In this document: positions 9,195-19,989 of the stretch, one piece after another
Position numbering within the stretch: the first letter of the stretch is position 1
Layout: each line of letters starts with the position of its first letter
Source of the DNA: Candidatus Saganbacteria bacterium
Lineage (GTDB): Bacteria > Margulisbacteria > WOR-1 > O2-12-FULL-45-9 > XYB2-FULL-48-7
Length of the DNA stretch: 37,722 bases
Direction of reading: 5' to 3'
Assembly: GCA_016939335.1 (NCBI GenBank)
Contig: JAFGHC010000014.1
Span: 1-37,722, forward strand
Notes under the pieces: model-generated
Told to the model about the DNA's origin: nothing
Database searches by the model: none
Seen by the model: only the letters and a program-made list of their open reading frames with translations
Program-made: the position numbers and the translations under genes

Positions 9195-10595
9195 ATGAAT
9201 ATTATACTATCGATAATTTCAGGCATACTGCTGGCCCTGTCTTTCCCCAAATTCTCGCTCTGGCCGCTGGCCTGGGTGGCACTGGTGCCGTTTTTTTACG
9301 CTCTTAATAGAACTGAAACGGGCAAGCAGGCCCTGCTCTGCGGCCTCTGGTTCGGCCTCGTCTTTTTCGGGATAAACCTTTTCTGGGTGACTTCACTTTC
9401 CCGGTTCGCCGGCTGGTGGGCGGTGACGGGGTGGGCGAGTTTGGCCATTTTTCAAACGTTGTTCGTCCTTATTCTTGTCCTGATTTTTAGAGTTATCAGT
9501 TATAAGTTATCAGTTATCAGTTACCGCCCGCTTATCTTTTCTTTGCTCTGGATAGCGGTAGAATGGCTGCGCGCGTCCGGGCCGTTCGGCGTGACGGGGG
9601 GCGGCGTCGGCTACTCGCAGGCCCATTTCCTCCCGCTGGTCCAGATCGCTTCTTTTGCCCAGGTTTACGGCGTCAGCTTCATTGTCGTTTTCTTCAACGC
9701 GTCGCTGGCTGAAGTAGCGGCGACCTTCAGGTCGCCATTTCGGAATGGCGGTCTAAAGACCGCCGCTACATCTTTGTTTTGCGCCGTATTATTAATTGTT
9801 TTAGCGATAGCTTACGGGACTACCACAATTCGTCATTCGTCATTCGTCATTCGGAATTTCCCCAAGCTTGCTCTCATCCAGCCCAACGTCGACCAGTTCG
9901 ACCGAATGAATCCGCGGCTGATCGTTCAGGTTTACGGCCTGCATGAGGGGATGACCCGGCAGGCCGCCGCGGCGGGCAAGCCGGAGATCATCGTCTGGCC
10001 GGAAACGGCGGTTTTCACTTATTTACTTCATGACGCGGCTTTTTTGCCGCGCGTACAAAAGCTGGCCCGGGAGGTGAATGCCTGGCTGCTCATCGGCACG
10101 CCCGATTTCGACGGGCGGGGCGGGGCGTTCAATTCTCTGGTCTCGCTGTCGCCCTCCGGCGAGATCGTTTCCCTGTACAATAAAGAACGGCTGGTGCCGT
10201 TCGGCGAATACCTCCCCTTCAGATCGATCTTGTACCCGTTGCTCAAGGGGACCGGTTATTTCGGTTCGGTCTTCAGTCCCGACCCGCGGCCCGGAATGAT
10301 CCTGGCCGGGCGCAGCAGGATCGCCGCGGCGATCTGCTTTGAATCGACTTTTCCCGATCTGGTCAGGCAGCGCGCCGGCCAGGGGGCCGACTTTATCCTG
10401 ACGGTCACCAACGACGCCTGGTTCGCTGATTCAGCCGCACCCTATCAGCATTTCGAGGCGGGGATCTTCCGGGCGGTGGAGAACCGCAAATATTTCGTGC
10501 AGGTCGGCAACACCGGCTTTTCGGGCGTGATCGATCCGTACGGGCGGATACTGCGCAAAAGTGAATTGAACAGGCGCGAAACCGTCTATTTTTGA
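9195..10595 (+). CDS. lnt: apolipoprotein N-acyltransferase
   Basis: Multiple TM segments plus C-terminal nitrilase domain (LALIQPNVDQF, VWPETAV, NKERLVPFGEYLPF, AAICFESTFPDLVR, TNDAWFADSAAPYQHFEAGIFRAVENRKYFVQVGNTGFSGVIDPYGR). Confidence 0.92.
   Translation: MNIILSIISGILLALSFPKFSLWPLAWVALVPFFYALNRTETGKQALLCGLWFGLVFFGINLFWVTSLSRFAGWWAVTGWASLAIFQTLFVLILVLIFRVISYKLSVISYRPLIFSLLWIAVEWLRASGPFGVTGGGVGYSQAHFLPLVQIASFAQVYGVSFIVVFFNASLAEVAATFRSPFRNGGLKTAATSLFCAVLLIVLAIAYGTTTIRHSSFVIRNFPKLALIQPNVDQFDRMNPRLIVQVYGLHEGMTRQAAAAGKPEIIVWPETAVFTYLLHDAAFLPRVQKLAREVNAWLLIGTPDFDGRGGAFNSLVSLSPSGEIVSLYNKERLVPFGEYLPFRSILYPLLKGTGYFGSVFSPDPRPGMILAGRSRIAAAICFESTFPDLVRQRAGQGADFILTVTNDAWFADSAAPYQHFEAGIFRAVENRKYFVQVGNTGFSGVIDPYGRILRKSELNRRETVYF
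9492..9526 (+). repeat. GTTATCA heptamer array (5 units) inside lnt
   Basis: GTTATCA GTTATAA GTTATCA GTTATCA GTTACCG; encodes VISYKLSVISYR. Confidence 0.85.
9714..9777. repeat. GTAGCGGCG...CGCCGCTAC palindromic element inside lnt
   Basis: Outer stem gtagcggcg/cgccgctac with inner hairpins gcgacc-ttca-ggtcgc, gccatt-tcgg-aatggc, ggcggtc-taaa-gaccgcc. Confidence 0.85.
9828..9855 (+). repeat. ATTCGTC heptamer array (4 units) inside lnt
   Basis: ATTCGTC x3 + ATTCGGA; encodes IRHSSFVIR. Confidence 0.85.
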
Positions 10596-11454
10596 AATTC
10601 CAATTGCTTAAGTATCGTGGCGATCGGCTCCGCCTGGTTCATGACGAAGAAGTGAAGCCCGGGGACGCCGGCGGCCAGCAGCTGGCGGGCCTGGCAGACG
10701 GCTTGTTCGGTCCCGATCTGTTTGATCGCCTTAAGATCATCTTTGTGGCTTTCCAGTTCTTTTAATAAAATCTCCGGTATTTTGGCGCTGCAGACCTCGG
10801 TCATCCTTTTGATCTGATGATAACCGGTGATCGGCATCAGGCCGGGGATGATCGGCGCTTTGATGCCGGCTTTTTCGCAGCGCCCGACAAAATCGAAGTA
10901 ATGACGGTTGTCGAAAAAGAGCTGGGTGATAACGTATTCAGCGCCGGCCGCCATTTTTTGCTTTAAATATTCGACGTCGGCCGCCGGGCCGGGTGCGTTG
11001 GGATGGCCTTCGGGAAAACCGGCGGCGCCGACGCAGAACCGGGGCTTCTTCTCTTTGATGAAAGCGATCAGTTCCTTGGCCAGCCGGAAGCCGTTCCGGG
11101 GCGGGGTGAAATCGGCGGCGCCTTCGGGCGGGTCGCCGCGCAGGGCAAGAATGTTCTCGACGCCGAGCTTTTCCAATTCAGCGATCTGTTGGGCAATGTC
11201 ATCCCTGGTCGCGGCCACGCAGGTCAGGTGGGCGACCGGCTCGAGCCCGAACCTGTTTTTTATCTCTTTGACCCAGAAGAAAGTTTTCTCCCGCGTCTTG
11301 CCCATCGCGCCATAGGTGACCGACACGAAGTCCGGCCGGAAGGCGTTCAGTTTGCCGATCACTTCGAACAGATGTTTTTCCTGTTCCGGGGTTTTGGGCG
11401 GAAAGAACTCGAAGGAGAGGGCGGGGGACTTTTTATTGAAAGCTTCAGTCACCT

Positions 11455-11458
<4 letters not shown>
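10586..11458 (-). CDS. metF: 5,10-methylenetetrahydrofolate reductase
   Basis: ALSFEFFPPKTPEQEKHLFEVIGKLNAFRPDFVSVTYGAMG, LALRGDPPEG, ITQLFFDNRHYFDFV. Confidence 0.92.
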
Positions 11459-12972
<1,514 letters not shown>

Positions 12973-12978
12973 GCTTAA

Positions 12979-13006
12979 CTTATAACCTATAACCGATAAC
13001 TTATAA
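12979..13006. repeat. CTTATAA heptamer array (4 units)
   Basis: CTTATAA CCTATAA CCGATAA CTTATAA between lysS and coaX. Confidence 0.75.
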
Positions 13007-13011
13007 CTTTT

Positions 13012-13749
13012 TTACTTACGCAACTCCGAAATCAATCGCAGGCCCTTAAGCGTTAGCTTATCGTCTATTATATCAACAATGCTGGTGTACTTACAAATTA
13101 GCTTGGCCAGCCCGCCCGTAGCGATTACCTTCACTTTTGACTTTTGACTTTTGACTTTTGACTTTATTCTTCCGATCATTCCCTCAACCAACGCGACATA
13201 GCCGAAGACCAGCCCGCTGCGCATCGCCTCGACCGTATCTTTGCCGATGACACTGGGGGGGGCTTTGACCTCGATCCTCGGCAGCTTGGCGGTCCGCTCG
13301 TGCAGCGCGTCGCGCGCCAGCAGCAGTCCCGGGGAGATCGCGCCGCCCAGGTACTCGCCGCGCGCGGTGACGACGTCAAACGTGGTAGCGGTGCCAAAGT
13401 CGACGATGATCGCCGGCCCGCCGTAGAGCTTGTGAGCGGCCAGCGCGTCGACCAGCCGGTCGGCGCCGACCTCGCCCGGCCTCTTGAGTTTGACCGCGAT
13501 CACCGGGATATTCCTCCAGTCGACAAAATGAGGTTTAAGGCCGAAGCGCCGATGGGCTTCCCCTGCCAGGCGGCGGTTGAGGCCGGGAACGACGCTCGAA
13601 ATGATCACCTGATCGACCCGGCCGTTGAGCGGCGGGAATTTGAAGCCAGCGGTCGGGACCCGGAGTTCCCTGATCAGCTTCTTCTTTTCGAAAAGCCCGA
13701 AACTTACGGCGGTATTGCCCGCGTCAATGGTTAGCGTTCTGGCGGCCAT
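13012..13749 (-). CDS. coaX: type III pantothenate kinase
   Basis: LTIDAGNTAVSFGLF, GADRLVDALAAHKLYGGPAIIVDFGTATTFDVV, GGAISPGLLLARDAL. Confidence 0.93.
   Translation of the reverse strand: MAARTLTIDAGNTAVSFGLFEKKKLIRELRVPTAGFKFPPLNGRVDQVIISSVVPGLNRRLAGEAHRRFGLKPHFVDWRNIPVIAVKLKRPGEVGADRLVDALAAHKLYGGPAIIVDFGTATTFDVVTARGEYLGGAISPGLLLARDALHERTAKLPRIEVKAPPSVIGKDTVEAMRSGLVFGYVALVEGMIGRIKSKVKSQKSKVKVIATGGLAKLICKYTSIVDIIDDKLTLKGLRLISELRK
13133..13166 (-). repeat. ACTTTTG heptamer array (4 units + partial) inside coaX
   Basis: acttttgacttttgacttttgacttttgacttta; encodes IKSKVKSQKSKVK on the minus strand. Confidence 0.88.
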
Positions 13750-13756
13750 TGGCAGA

Positions 13757-13762
13757 ATTATA
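13757..13762 (-). promoter_or_regulatory. -10 box TATAAT, 7 nt before coaX ATG
   Basis: Minus strand: gaTATAATtctgccaATG. Confidence 0.45.
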
Positions 13763-13803
13763 TCATGCCGTTGGCGGCAGATATTTGCTTTGCGGGGCGC
13801 GGC

Positions 13804-13833
13804 TTGACGCCGCAGCTTGCCGGTTTGTATAAT
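13804..13833 (+). promoter_or_regulatory. sigma-70-like promoter TTGACG-N18-TATAAT
   Basis: cTTGACGccgcagcttgccggtttgTATAATatgg, upstream of the histidine kinase. Confidence 0.6.
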
Positions 13834-13853
13834 ATGGGGCCGCTAAACACGCC

Positions 13854-14822
13854 TTGCGGCAGGGGGTGGGTTCCCTGGGTTTGGTCCTTGTTATTTCGGT
13901 CGTTTTTTTGGCCTTGGCGATAATCATGTCCCTTAGCCTGACTCGCTACCGGGGCTTGCGGGTCGCGGGCTATTTGTTCGCTTTTGCCTTTGCCGCGATG
14001 GCCGTAGTCCGGCTCGCCGCCCTCCTGCAATTCCCGCCGCATATCGAGATCGAACCTGACATTAACGTTCAGCTGACAACCGCCCTGACGCTGGCGCTGC
14101 TCGTCATCAGTTTGCTGTTCTTAAAAAGGGAGCATGAACAGGTCGTTGAGCTGCAGTTGTTGCGGGACGACATGCAGAGAACGATCATCCATGATCTGAA
14201 GAACCCGCTGGCCACGGTCGCTTTGGCCGTTGATCTGCTGCAAAGCGGGACATTAGGTAACCTGAGCGCAGAACAGAGGACCTCGGTAAATGATGCCTGG
14301 CTGTCCGCGAAAAGACTGGCCGTCCTGGTGAACAACCTCAATGACATTAACACGATCGAAGATGCCGGGTTCAAGCTCCGCCGGTCGTCTTTTCCGGCCG
14401 GGGAGCTCATGAAGGAACTAAGCTGGATGTACGATTACGCGAAAAGGAACGGCAAAGCCCTGAGGATCACGGGCGAAACGGTCACGGTCGTTGCCGACCG
14501 TGGACTGCTGGCCCGGGTGCTTGAGAACCTGGTCTCGAACGCCATCAAGTACGCCCAGAGGGAGAGTGAGATAATTTTGAGCGTCTCGTCCGCGGCCGGC
14601 GGCGCGCGGTTTGAAGTTGCCGACCGGGGGCCGGGGATCTCGAGGGAGAATCGCGCGCGGCTGTTCAAAAAATATTCCCGGCTGGAGAACACCGGCAGCC
14701 GGCCGGGAGCCGGCCTGGGGCTCTATTTCTGCAAACTGGCTGTCGAGCTGCACGGCGGCCGGATCGGCGTCGAATCGAAGCCGGGGCACGGCGCCAGGTT
14801 CTTTTTCACTCTCCCCGCTTGA
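13854..14822 (+). CDS. membrane sensor histidine kinase
   Basis: TM segments, H-box IIHDLKNPLATVA, N-box ENLVSNAIKYA, G-boxes ADRGPGIS and GAGLGLYFCKLAVELHGGRIGVES; exact start uncertain. Confidence 0.88.
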   Translation: MRQGVGSLGLVLVISVVFLALAIIMSLSLTRYRGLRVAGYLFAFAFAAMAVVRLAALLQFPPHIEIEPDINVQLTTALTLALLVISLLFLKREHEQVVELQLLRDDMQRTIIHDLKNPLATVALAVDLLQSGTLGNLSAEQRTSVNDAWLSAKRLAVLVNNLNDINTIEDAGFKLRRSSFPAGELMKELSWMYDYAKRNGKALRITGETVTVVADRGLLARVLENLVSNAIKYAQRESEIILSVSSAAGGARFEVADRGPGISRENRARLFKKYSRLENTGSRPGAGLGLYFCKLAVELHGGRIGVESKPGHGARFFFTLPA

Positions 14823-14833
14823 AGTAGCGACCT

Positions 14834-15895
14834 TTAATCCTGTTCCCCCTGCAGTTTGACCGTTCGCACCGGGAAGGGGATCTCGATCTTTTCCTCGCGG
14901 TAGCGTTCGTGGAGCGCCTTGATGAATTCGTGGCTGACGAGGTAGCGGTCGGTGTACTCCCTGACGCGCAGGATGACGGTAAAACCGACACTGAAATCGC
15001 CGAAAGTGTGATAACGGATGAACGGGGTAAAGCCCGGCACGCCGCCGGCGGTCTTCTCCAGCACCACTTTGGCCACCTCTACGGTCACCCGCTCGACCCT
15101 GGCCAGATCGCTTCCATAGCCGACCCCGACCTCCACCAGGCACGCCTGCTCCGACTCCGGCAGGTGGTAATTGGTGATCACGGTCTGTGCCAGCTTGCTG
15201 TTGGGAACGATGACGATGTTGTTCGGTAATGTGCGGACCCGCGTCTCCCGCCAGCTGATCTTCTCCACGAACCCCTTGAGGCCGTTATCAAGCTCGATGA
15301 AATCGCCCAGCCTGACCGACTGGCTGACCAGCAGGTAGACGCCGGCAAAGAAATTCCCCAGCGTGTCCTGCAGCGCCAGGCCGACGGCCAGGCCGGCGAT
15401 CCCCAGCGAGGCGAGGACCGGCGTGACCGAGACGCCGAAAAGGTCGAGGAGCATCACCAGGCCGGTCCCCCAGGCGGCGAGCCGGGCGAGATTGGCAAGC
15501 GACGGATAGACGTTGCGCAGGCCGGCGTTGTTCTCGGCCGCCACCCGGGCGAGATTGATCAGGAGCCGGATCGCGAGGTAGAGCGCCGCGAAAGCGACCG
15601 TCAGCGCCGCCCCGCGGTCGATCCGGACGCCGATGAAACGCGGGAGCTCAAAGTAGCGCGCGACAGCGAAGAGGCCGATAACGACCATCAGCAGCCAAAG
15701 CGGGAACCGCGCTTCTTCCAGCAAGAGGTCGTCAAGCTTGGTGGCGGTCTTCCTCACCAGCCGCCGGGCGATCCGGTCGAAGTTGGCGATCACCAGCCAG
15801 CCGAGGCCGAGCCAGAGCAGGTAAGCTGTCCCCGCGGCGAGCACCGAACGGTTGGCGAGCAGATGGAAAAAACTGTCAAATCTGGCCACGGACAA
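14834..15895 (-). CDS. MscS-family mechanosensitive ion channel
   Basis: TM3/beta domain ASLGIAGLAVGLALQDTLGNFFAGVYLLVSQSVRLGDFIEL; start may be the GTG at 15889. Confidence 0.9.
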   Translation of the reverse strand: MSVARFDSFFHLLANRSVLAAGTAYLLWLGLGWLVIANFDRIARRLVRKTATKLDDLLLEEARFPLWLLMVVIGLFAVARYFELPRFIGVRIDRGAALTVAFAALYLAIRLLINLARVAAENNAGLRNVYPSLANLARLAAWGTGLVMLLDLFGVSVTPVLASLGIAGLAVGLALQDTLGNFFAGVYLLVSQSVRLGDFIELDNGLKGFVEKISWRETRVRTLPNNIVIVPNSKLAQTVITNYHLPESEQACLVEVGVGYGSDLARVERVTVEVAKVVLEKTAGGVPGFTPFIRYHTFGDFSVGFTVILRVREYTDRYLVSHEFIKALHERYREEKIEIPFPVRTVKLQGEQD

Positions 15896-15971
15896 ATCTT
15901 ATACCACCGTCAGTTTTTCCGTCAAGCGGGTATTTTTCCGCTTGCCGCCCCCCCCCAGTTCGCGTCCGGCC

Positions 15972-15999
15972 TTGCAGCGGCGAATAAATAGTTTATAAT
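15972..15999 (+). promoter_or_regulatory. promoter TTGCAG-N16-TATAAT upstream of the GT20 fusion
   Basis: cTTGCAGcggcgaataaatagttTATAATtaaac; about 60 nt upstream of ATG 16062. Confidence 0.45.
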
Positions 16000-16061
16000 T
16001 AAACAGAAAAGAGCCCGAAGAGGATACTGCCGCTCCGTTATTGCGTATGCAAGGAGGGCCG

Positions 16062-18296
16062 ATGAGAAGAACGATCACCTTTGCCCTGCCGTTGATAGTC
16101 ATCGTTTCGCTGGTCATTATAGTTTTCGGCCTCGTCCAGGTCAGGTTCGAGGAAGAGCGGCTGATGGAAGACCTGAAGCGGAAGGCCGAAACGGTCACCG
16201 AAAGCGTCAGCCTGGCGGCCGCCAATGTCCTGCAGCACAAGGACCTGGCCGGCGCCCGGCGCCTCGTCACCCGCTTCCAGAACAAGAAGAACATCCAGGG
16301 GTGCGCCCTCTACGACAAAGAGGGGCGGCTGGTCGCCATTACCGAGCGGTTCAAGGGGTGGCGCGACGGCGACCAGCAATATTACCGGGGCGTCCTTGCC
16401 AGCGGCCAGCCGAAAGACAAGCTCGGCAAATTCCGCAAGAGCTACGTTTACAGCCGGATCATCCCGGTCGAGGACAGCCGGGGCCGCCCGCTCGGCATGG
16501 CGGAGATGATCTATGACACCTCTTACGTCTTTGCCCGCCTGGCCGATTTCTGGCGCAATATTATCATCACTCTGGTCCTGCTCAACCTGGCCCTGCTGGC
16601 GCTGGCCGCCCTCATCCTGCGCTGGCTGTTCCTGCCGATCGAGAAGCTGACCCTCTGGTTCAAACATTTCCAGCGGGGGGAAACAGGCAAGCCGCACGGG
16701 ATCAAGGGCGGGGGAGAGATCGGCGCGCTGGCCAGCGAGGTCGAGCAGGCCGCCCTCAGTCTCCAGGTCGCCCGCAAGACCGTGGCGGAAGAAGCGGCGG
16801 CCAAACTGGAGAAGGAAGATATCTGGATTGAGAGCCGCCTGCGCGACCTGGTGCGCGCCCGGCTCGGCAGCGGCGATAGTTCGATCATCGTCGCCTCGAA
16901 CCGCGAGCCGTTCATCCACATGCTTGATGAAACGACCGGGCAGGTCCGCTGGGCCCAGCCGGCCAGCGGGCTGGTGGCGGCGATCGACCCGATCATGCGC
17001 GCCTGCGGCGGCACCTGGGTCGCCCACGGCAGCGGCAGCGGCGACCGGCAGACGGTCAACGCCAAGGACAAGCTCGGGGTGCCGCCCGACGACCCCCGTT
17101 ACATCCTCAAACGCGTCTGGCTGGCGCCCGAGGAGGCGGACGGCTTCTACCTCGGTTTCTCCAACGAGGGGCTCTGGCCGCTCTGCCACATCACCTACAC
17201 CCGGCCGATCTTCCGGGAGGCCGACTGGCGGATGTACAAGGCGGTCAACCAGAAATTTGCTGACAGCATCCTGGAAGAACTGCCGGCCGAGAACGCCTTT
17301 GTCTTCATCCAGGATTACCACTTCACCTTGCTTGGCCGGATGATAAAAGAGAAACGGCCTGACGCCACCGTGGCGCTCTTCTGGCATATACCGTGGCCGA
17401 ACCATGAGGTCTTCTCCATCTGCCCCTACCAGGTCGAGATCCTTGACGGCATGCTCGGCTGCGACCTGATCGGCTTTCACGTGCAGTATCACTGCAACAA
17501 TTTCCTGGAGACGGCCAACCGCCTGCTCGAGTGCCGCATCGACACCGAGAAGAACAGCGTCATCCGCTCGAGCAAGGAAACACTGGTCCGCCCGTTCCCG
17601 ATCAGCATCGCCGGCGTCAGCGGGCCGCTGACCGCCCGGGAGAGCGCGGAGACTGAAAGGGTCAGGCAGCAGTACGGCCTGGCCGGCAAGATCGTCGCCG
17701 TCGGGGCGGACCGGATCGATTACACCAAGGGGATAGCCGAGCGGATCCTGGCCGTCGACCGCTTCCTGGAGAAATATCCGGAATATCTCGGGAAATTCGT
17801 CTACGTCCAGCTGGCCGTTCCCAGCCGCGCCAAGATCAAGCGCTACAGCGAACTGCTGGACGAGATCGACCAGCTGGTGGAAAAGAAGAACGCCAAGTAC
17901 GCAACGGACAACTGGCGGCCGATCATCTATCTCAAAAAGTACTTCACCCCCGATGACCTCAAGCCCTTCTACCGCGCCGGCGACCTCTGTCTGGTCAGCT
18001 CGCTCCACGACGGCATGAACCTGGTGGCCAAGGAGTATGTGGCGGCGCGGAGCGACCTCGCGGGCGCCCTGATCCTGTCGAAGTTCACCGGCGCCGCCCG
18101 GGAGCTGAACGACGCGGTGCAGATCAATCCCTATTCCATAGAGGAGTTCGCCGACGCGATCAAGTATGCCTGCGAACTGCCGCCCGAAGAAAAGAGGAAA
18201 CGGATGGAGAACCTGCGCCGGCAGATCGAACGCAATAATGTGTATAAATGGGCCGGCAGCATCATTAACGACCTGGCCGGATTGAAAAAAGAGTGA
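16062..18296 (+). CDS. otsA: membrane-anchored sensor/HAMP - trehalose-6-phosphate synthase (GT20) fusion
   Basis: N-terminal TM + about 130-aa extracytoplasmic region + TM + HAMP-like linker; GT20 motifs FWHIPWPNHEVF, DRIDYTKGI, SSLHDGMNLVAKEYVAAR; SD AAGGAGG before the ATG. Confidence 0.88.
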   Translation: MRRTITFALPLIVIVSLVIIVFGLVQVRFEEERLMEDLKRKAETVTESVSLAAANVLQHKDLAGARRLVTRFQNKKNIQGCALYDKEGRLVAITERFKGWRDGDQQYYRGVLASGQPKDKLGKFRKSYVYSRIIPVEDSRGRPLGMAEMIYDTSYVFARLADFWRNIIITLVLLNLALLALAALILRWLFLPIEKLTLWFKHFQRGETGKPHGIKGGGEIGALASEVEQAALSLQVARKTVAEEAAAKLEKEDIWIESRLRDLVRARLGSGDSSIIVASNREPFIHMLDETTGQVRWAQPASGLVAAIDPIMRACGGTWVAHGSGSGDRQTVNAKDKLGVPPDDPRYILKRVWLAPEEADGFYLGFSNEGLWPLCHITYTRPIFREADWRMYKAVNQKFADSILEELPAENAFVFIQDYHFTLLGRMIKEKRPDATVALFWHIPWPNHEVFSICPYQVEILDGMLGCDLIGFHVQYHCNNFLETANRLLECRIDTEKNSVIRSSKETLVRPFPISIAGVSGPLTARESAETERVRQQYGLAGKIVAVGADRIDYTKGIAERILAVDRFLEKYPEYLGKFVYVQLAVPSRAKIKRYSELLDEIDQLVEKKNAKYATDNWRPIIYLKKYFTPDDLKPFYRAGDLCLVSSLHDGMNLVAKEYVAARSDLAGALILSKFTGAARELNDAVQINPYSIEEFADAIKYACELPPEEKRKRMENLRRQIERNNVYKWAGSIINDLAGLKKE

Positions 18297-19021
18297 GGAA
18301 GATCTTATTGCTCCTCGATTTCGACGGCACGCTGGCGCCGCTCGCCCGGCGGCCGGCGCTGGCCAAACTTTCCCCGGCCCGGCGGAAGATGCTGGCGGGC
18401 TTGACGCGCCGCCCCGGGCTGAAGCTGGCGGTCATTTCCGGCCGCAAACTTTCCGTTGTCCGGCGCCTGGTCGGCCTGGAGCGCGCCATTTACCTCGGCA
18501 ACCACGGCTTCGAGGCCCTGGCCGGCGGCCGGTACTGGGTCCTGCCGGCGGCCAGGCGGTACGTTAAACTGTTGCGGCGGATCAGGTCGTCTCTCAAAAC
18601 TTCCCTGCGCTATCCGGGCCTGCTGGTCGAGGACAAGGAACTGACCTTGAGCGTCCATTTCCGCGCCCTGCCGCCGGCGCGCCTGGCCGCGTTCAAAAAA
18701 GATTTCACCCGCGCGCTCGCTCCCTGGCGGAACGCGGTCAAAGTCACGACCGGCAAAAAGGTCTTTGAGGTCCGCCCGCCGCTTGCCTGGAACAAAGGGA
18801 AAGCGGTGCGCTGGCTGATCAAGCGGCTGGGCCCCGGCGAATATTACCCGGTCTATATCGGCGACGACCGGACCGACGAGGACGCTTTCCGGGCGCTGCG
18901 GGGGCGGGGGCTGACCTACCGGGTCGGCCGGCCGGCCGCCACGGCGGCCCGTTATCATTTGAAAAATGTCGCGGCGGTCTACGGTTTGTTGAAACGATTG
19001 GAGGAACTGCCGTGCTGCTGA
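18293..19021 (+). CDS. otsB: trehalose-6-phosphate phosphatase (HAD)
   Basis: LLLDFDGTLAPLARRPALA, KLAVISGRKL, LGNHGFEAL, YIGDDRTDEDAFRAL. Confidence 0.92.
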   Translation: MRKILLLLDFDGTLAPLARRPALAKLSPARRKMLAGLTRRPGLKLAVISGRKLSVVRRLVGLERAIYLGNHGFEALAGGRYWVLPAARRYVKLLRRIRSSLKTSLRYPGLLVEDKELTLSVHFRALPPARLAAFKKDFTRALAPWRNAVKVTTGKKVFEVRPPLAWNKGKAVRWLIKRLGPGEYYPVYIGDDRTDEDAFRALRGRGLTYRVGRPAATAARYHLKNVAAVYGLLKRLEELPCC

Positions 19022-19968
19022 TCAATGCCCTGGTCTTTTTTGCCGCGGCCGCGCTGATCGTCCAGGCCACCTCCCTCTTCCTGAACGGGGCGGTCTCGGT
19101 GGCGGAAGCGCTCCGCTTCAAGAAGATATTCATTGCCGCCACCATCGTCAGTCTGGTCACGACCCTTCCGGAACTGGTCGTTTCCGTCACGGCCAGCTAT
19201 CTCGGCCAGGAGGGGCTGGCGGTCGGCAACGTCATCGGCTCCTGCATCTGTAATCTTGGCCTGATCCTTGCCGTCGGCGCGATCATCGAGCCGGTCGATC
19301 TCGAGCCAAAGGACTTCCGCCGGCGGACGTTTTTGCTCCTGGGTTCCCTTCTGCTGGTCCTGTTATTCTCTCTTGACGGGAGCGTCAGCCGGCCGGAAGC
19401 GGTCTGCCTCCTTGCCCTGCTGACGGTTTACCTCTATTTTTACTACCGGGCCGCCCGGCGGCACCGCGCGGAAGTCGAAGCCGAACTGCCGCCGGAGGCG
19501 AGAAACCGGAGCCTGCCGTGGGGGCTGGGGATGCTCTTCGGCGGCGGGGTCCTGACGGTTTTCCTGGCCCGTTACGGATTGATCGAGACCGGCCTGAACC
19601 TGGCGCAGGCGCTCGGGCTGCCGCAGATCGTCATCGGCCTTTCGCTGACGGCCGTCGGGACCTCCCTGCCGGAACTGTTCACATCGGTTATTTCCAGCCG
19701 CCGCCGCCACGGGGAGATCGTGCTGGGGAACGTGATCGGTGCCAATATTCTTAATCTGCTCTTGGTGCTGGGGCTGGCGGCGCTGGTCAGGCCGCTGGTC
19801 ATTGAACGGCAAGCCGTGCTTTTCCACTTGCCGTTCGCGCTCTTCCTGACCGTGATCATGCTCTGGGCCGGCTGGCGGGGCCGCTCGCTCGGCCGGCGCG
19901 CGGGCTGGAGCCTGCTCGGTTTCTACGTCATCTATATTGCAAGTTTATATATTTCGGCGTATAAATAG
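19012..19968 (+). CDS. CaCA-family calcium/sodium antiporter
   Basis: Two alpha repeats: TTLPELVVSVTAS...GNVIGSCICNLGLIL and GTSLPELFTSVISSRRRHGEIVLGNVIGANILNLLLVLG. Confidence 0.9.
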   Translation: MLLINALVFFAAAALIVQATSLFLNGAVSVAEALRFKKIFIAATIVSLVTTLPELVVSVTASYLGQEGLAVGNVIGSCICNLGLILAVGAIIEPVDLEPKDFRRRTFLLLGSLLLVLLFSLDGSVSRPEAVCLLALLTVYLYFYYRAARRHRAEVEAELPPEARNRSLPWGLGMLFGGGVLTVFLARYGLIETGLNLAQALGLPQIVIGLSLTAVGTSLPELFTSVISSRRRHGEIVLGNVIGANILNLLLVLGLAALVRPLVIERQAVLFHLPFALFLTVIMLWAGWRGRSLGRRAGWSLLGFYVIYIASLYISAYK

Positions 19969-19989
19969 TCCGGCCGGTGACAAGCAGCC

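Noticed and set aside
13133-13166. Phase-variable slippage tract causing a coaX frameshift
   Set aside because: The array is in frame and the CoaX reading frame is intact; a 7-nt change would shift frame, but no evidence of variation is available from one sequence.
16038-18008. 656-aa minus-strand ORF
   Set aside because: Antisense to the well-supported GT20 fusion; low-complexity, family-free translation typical of GC-rich shadow ORFs.
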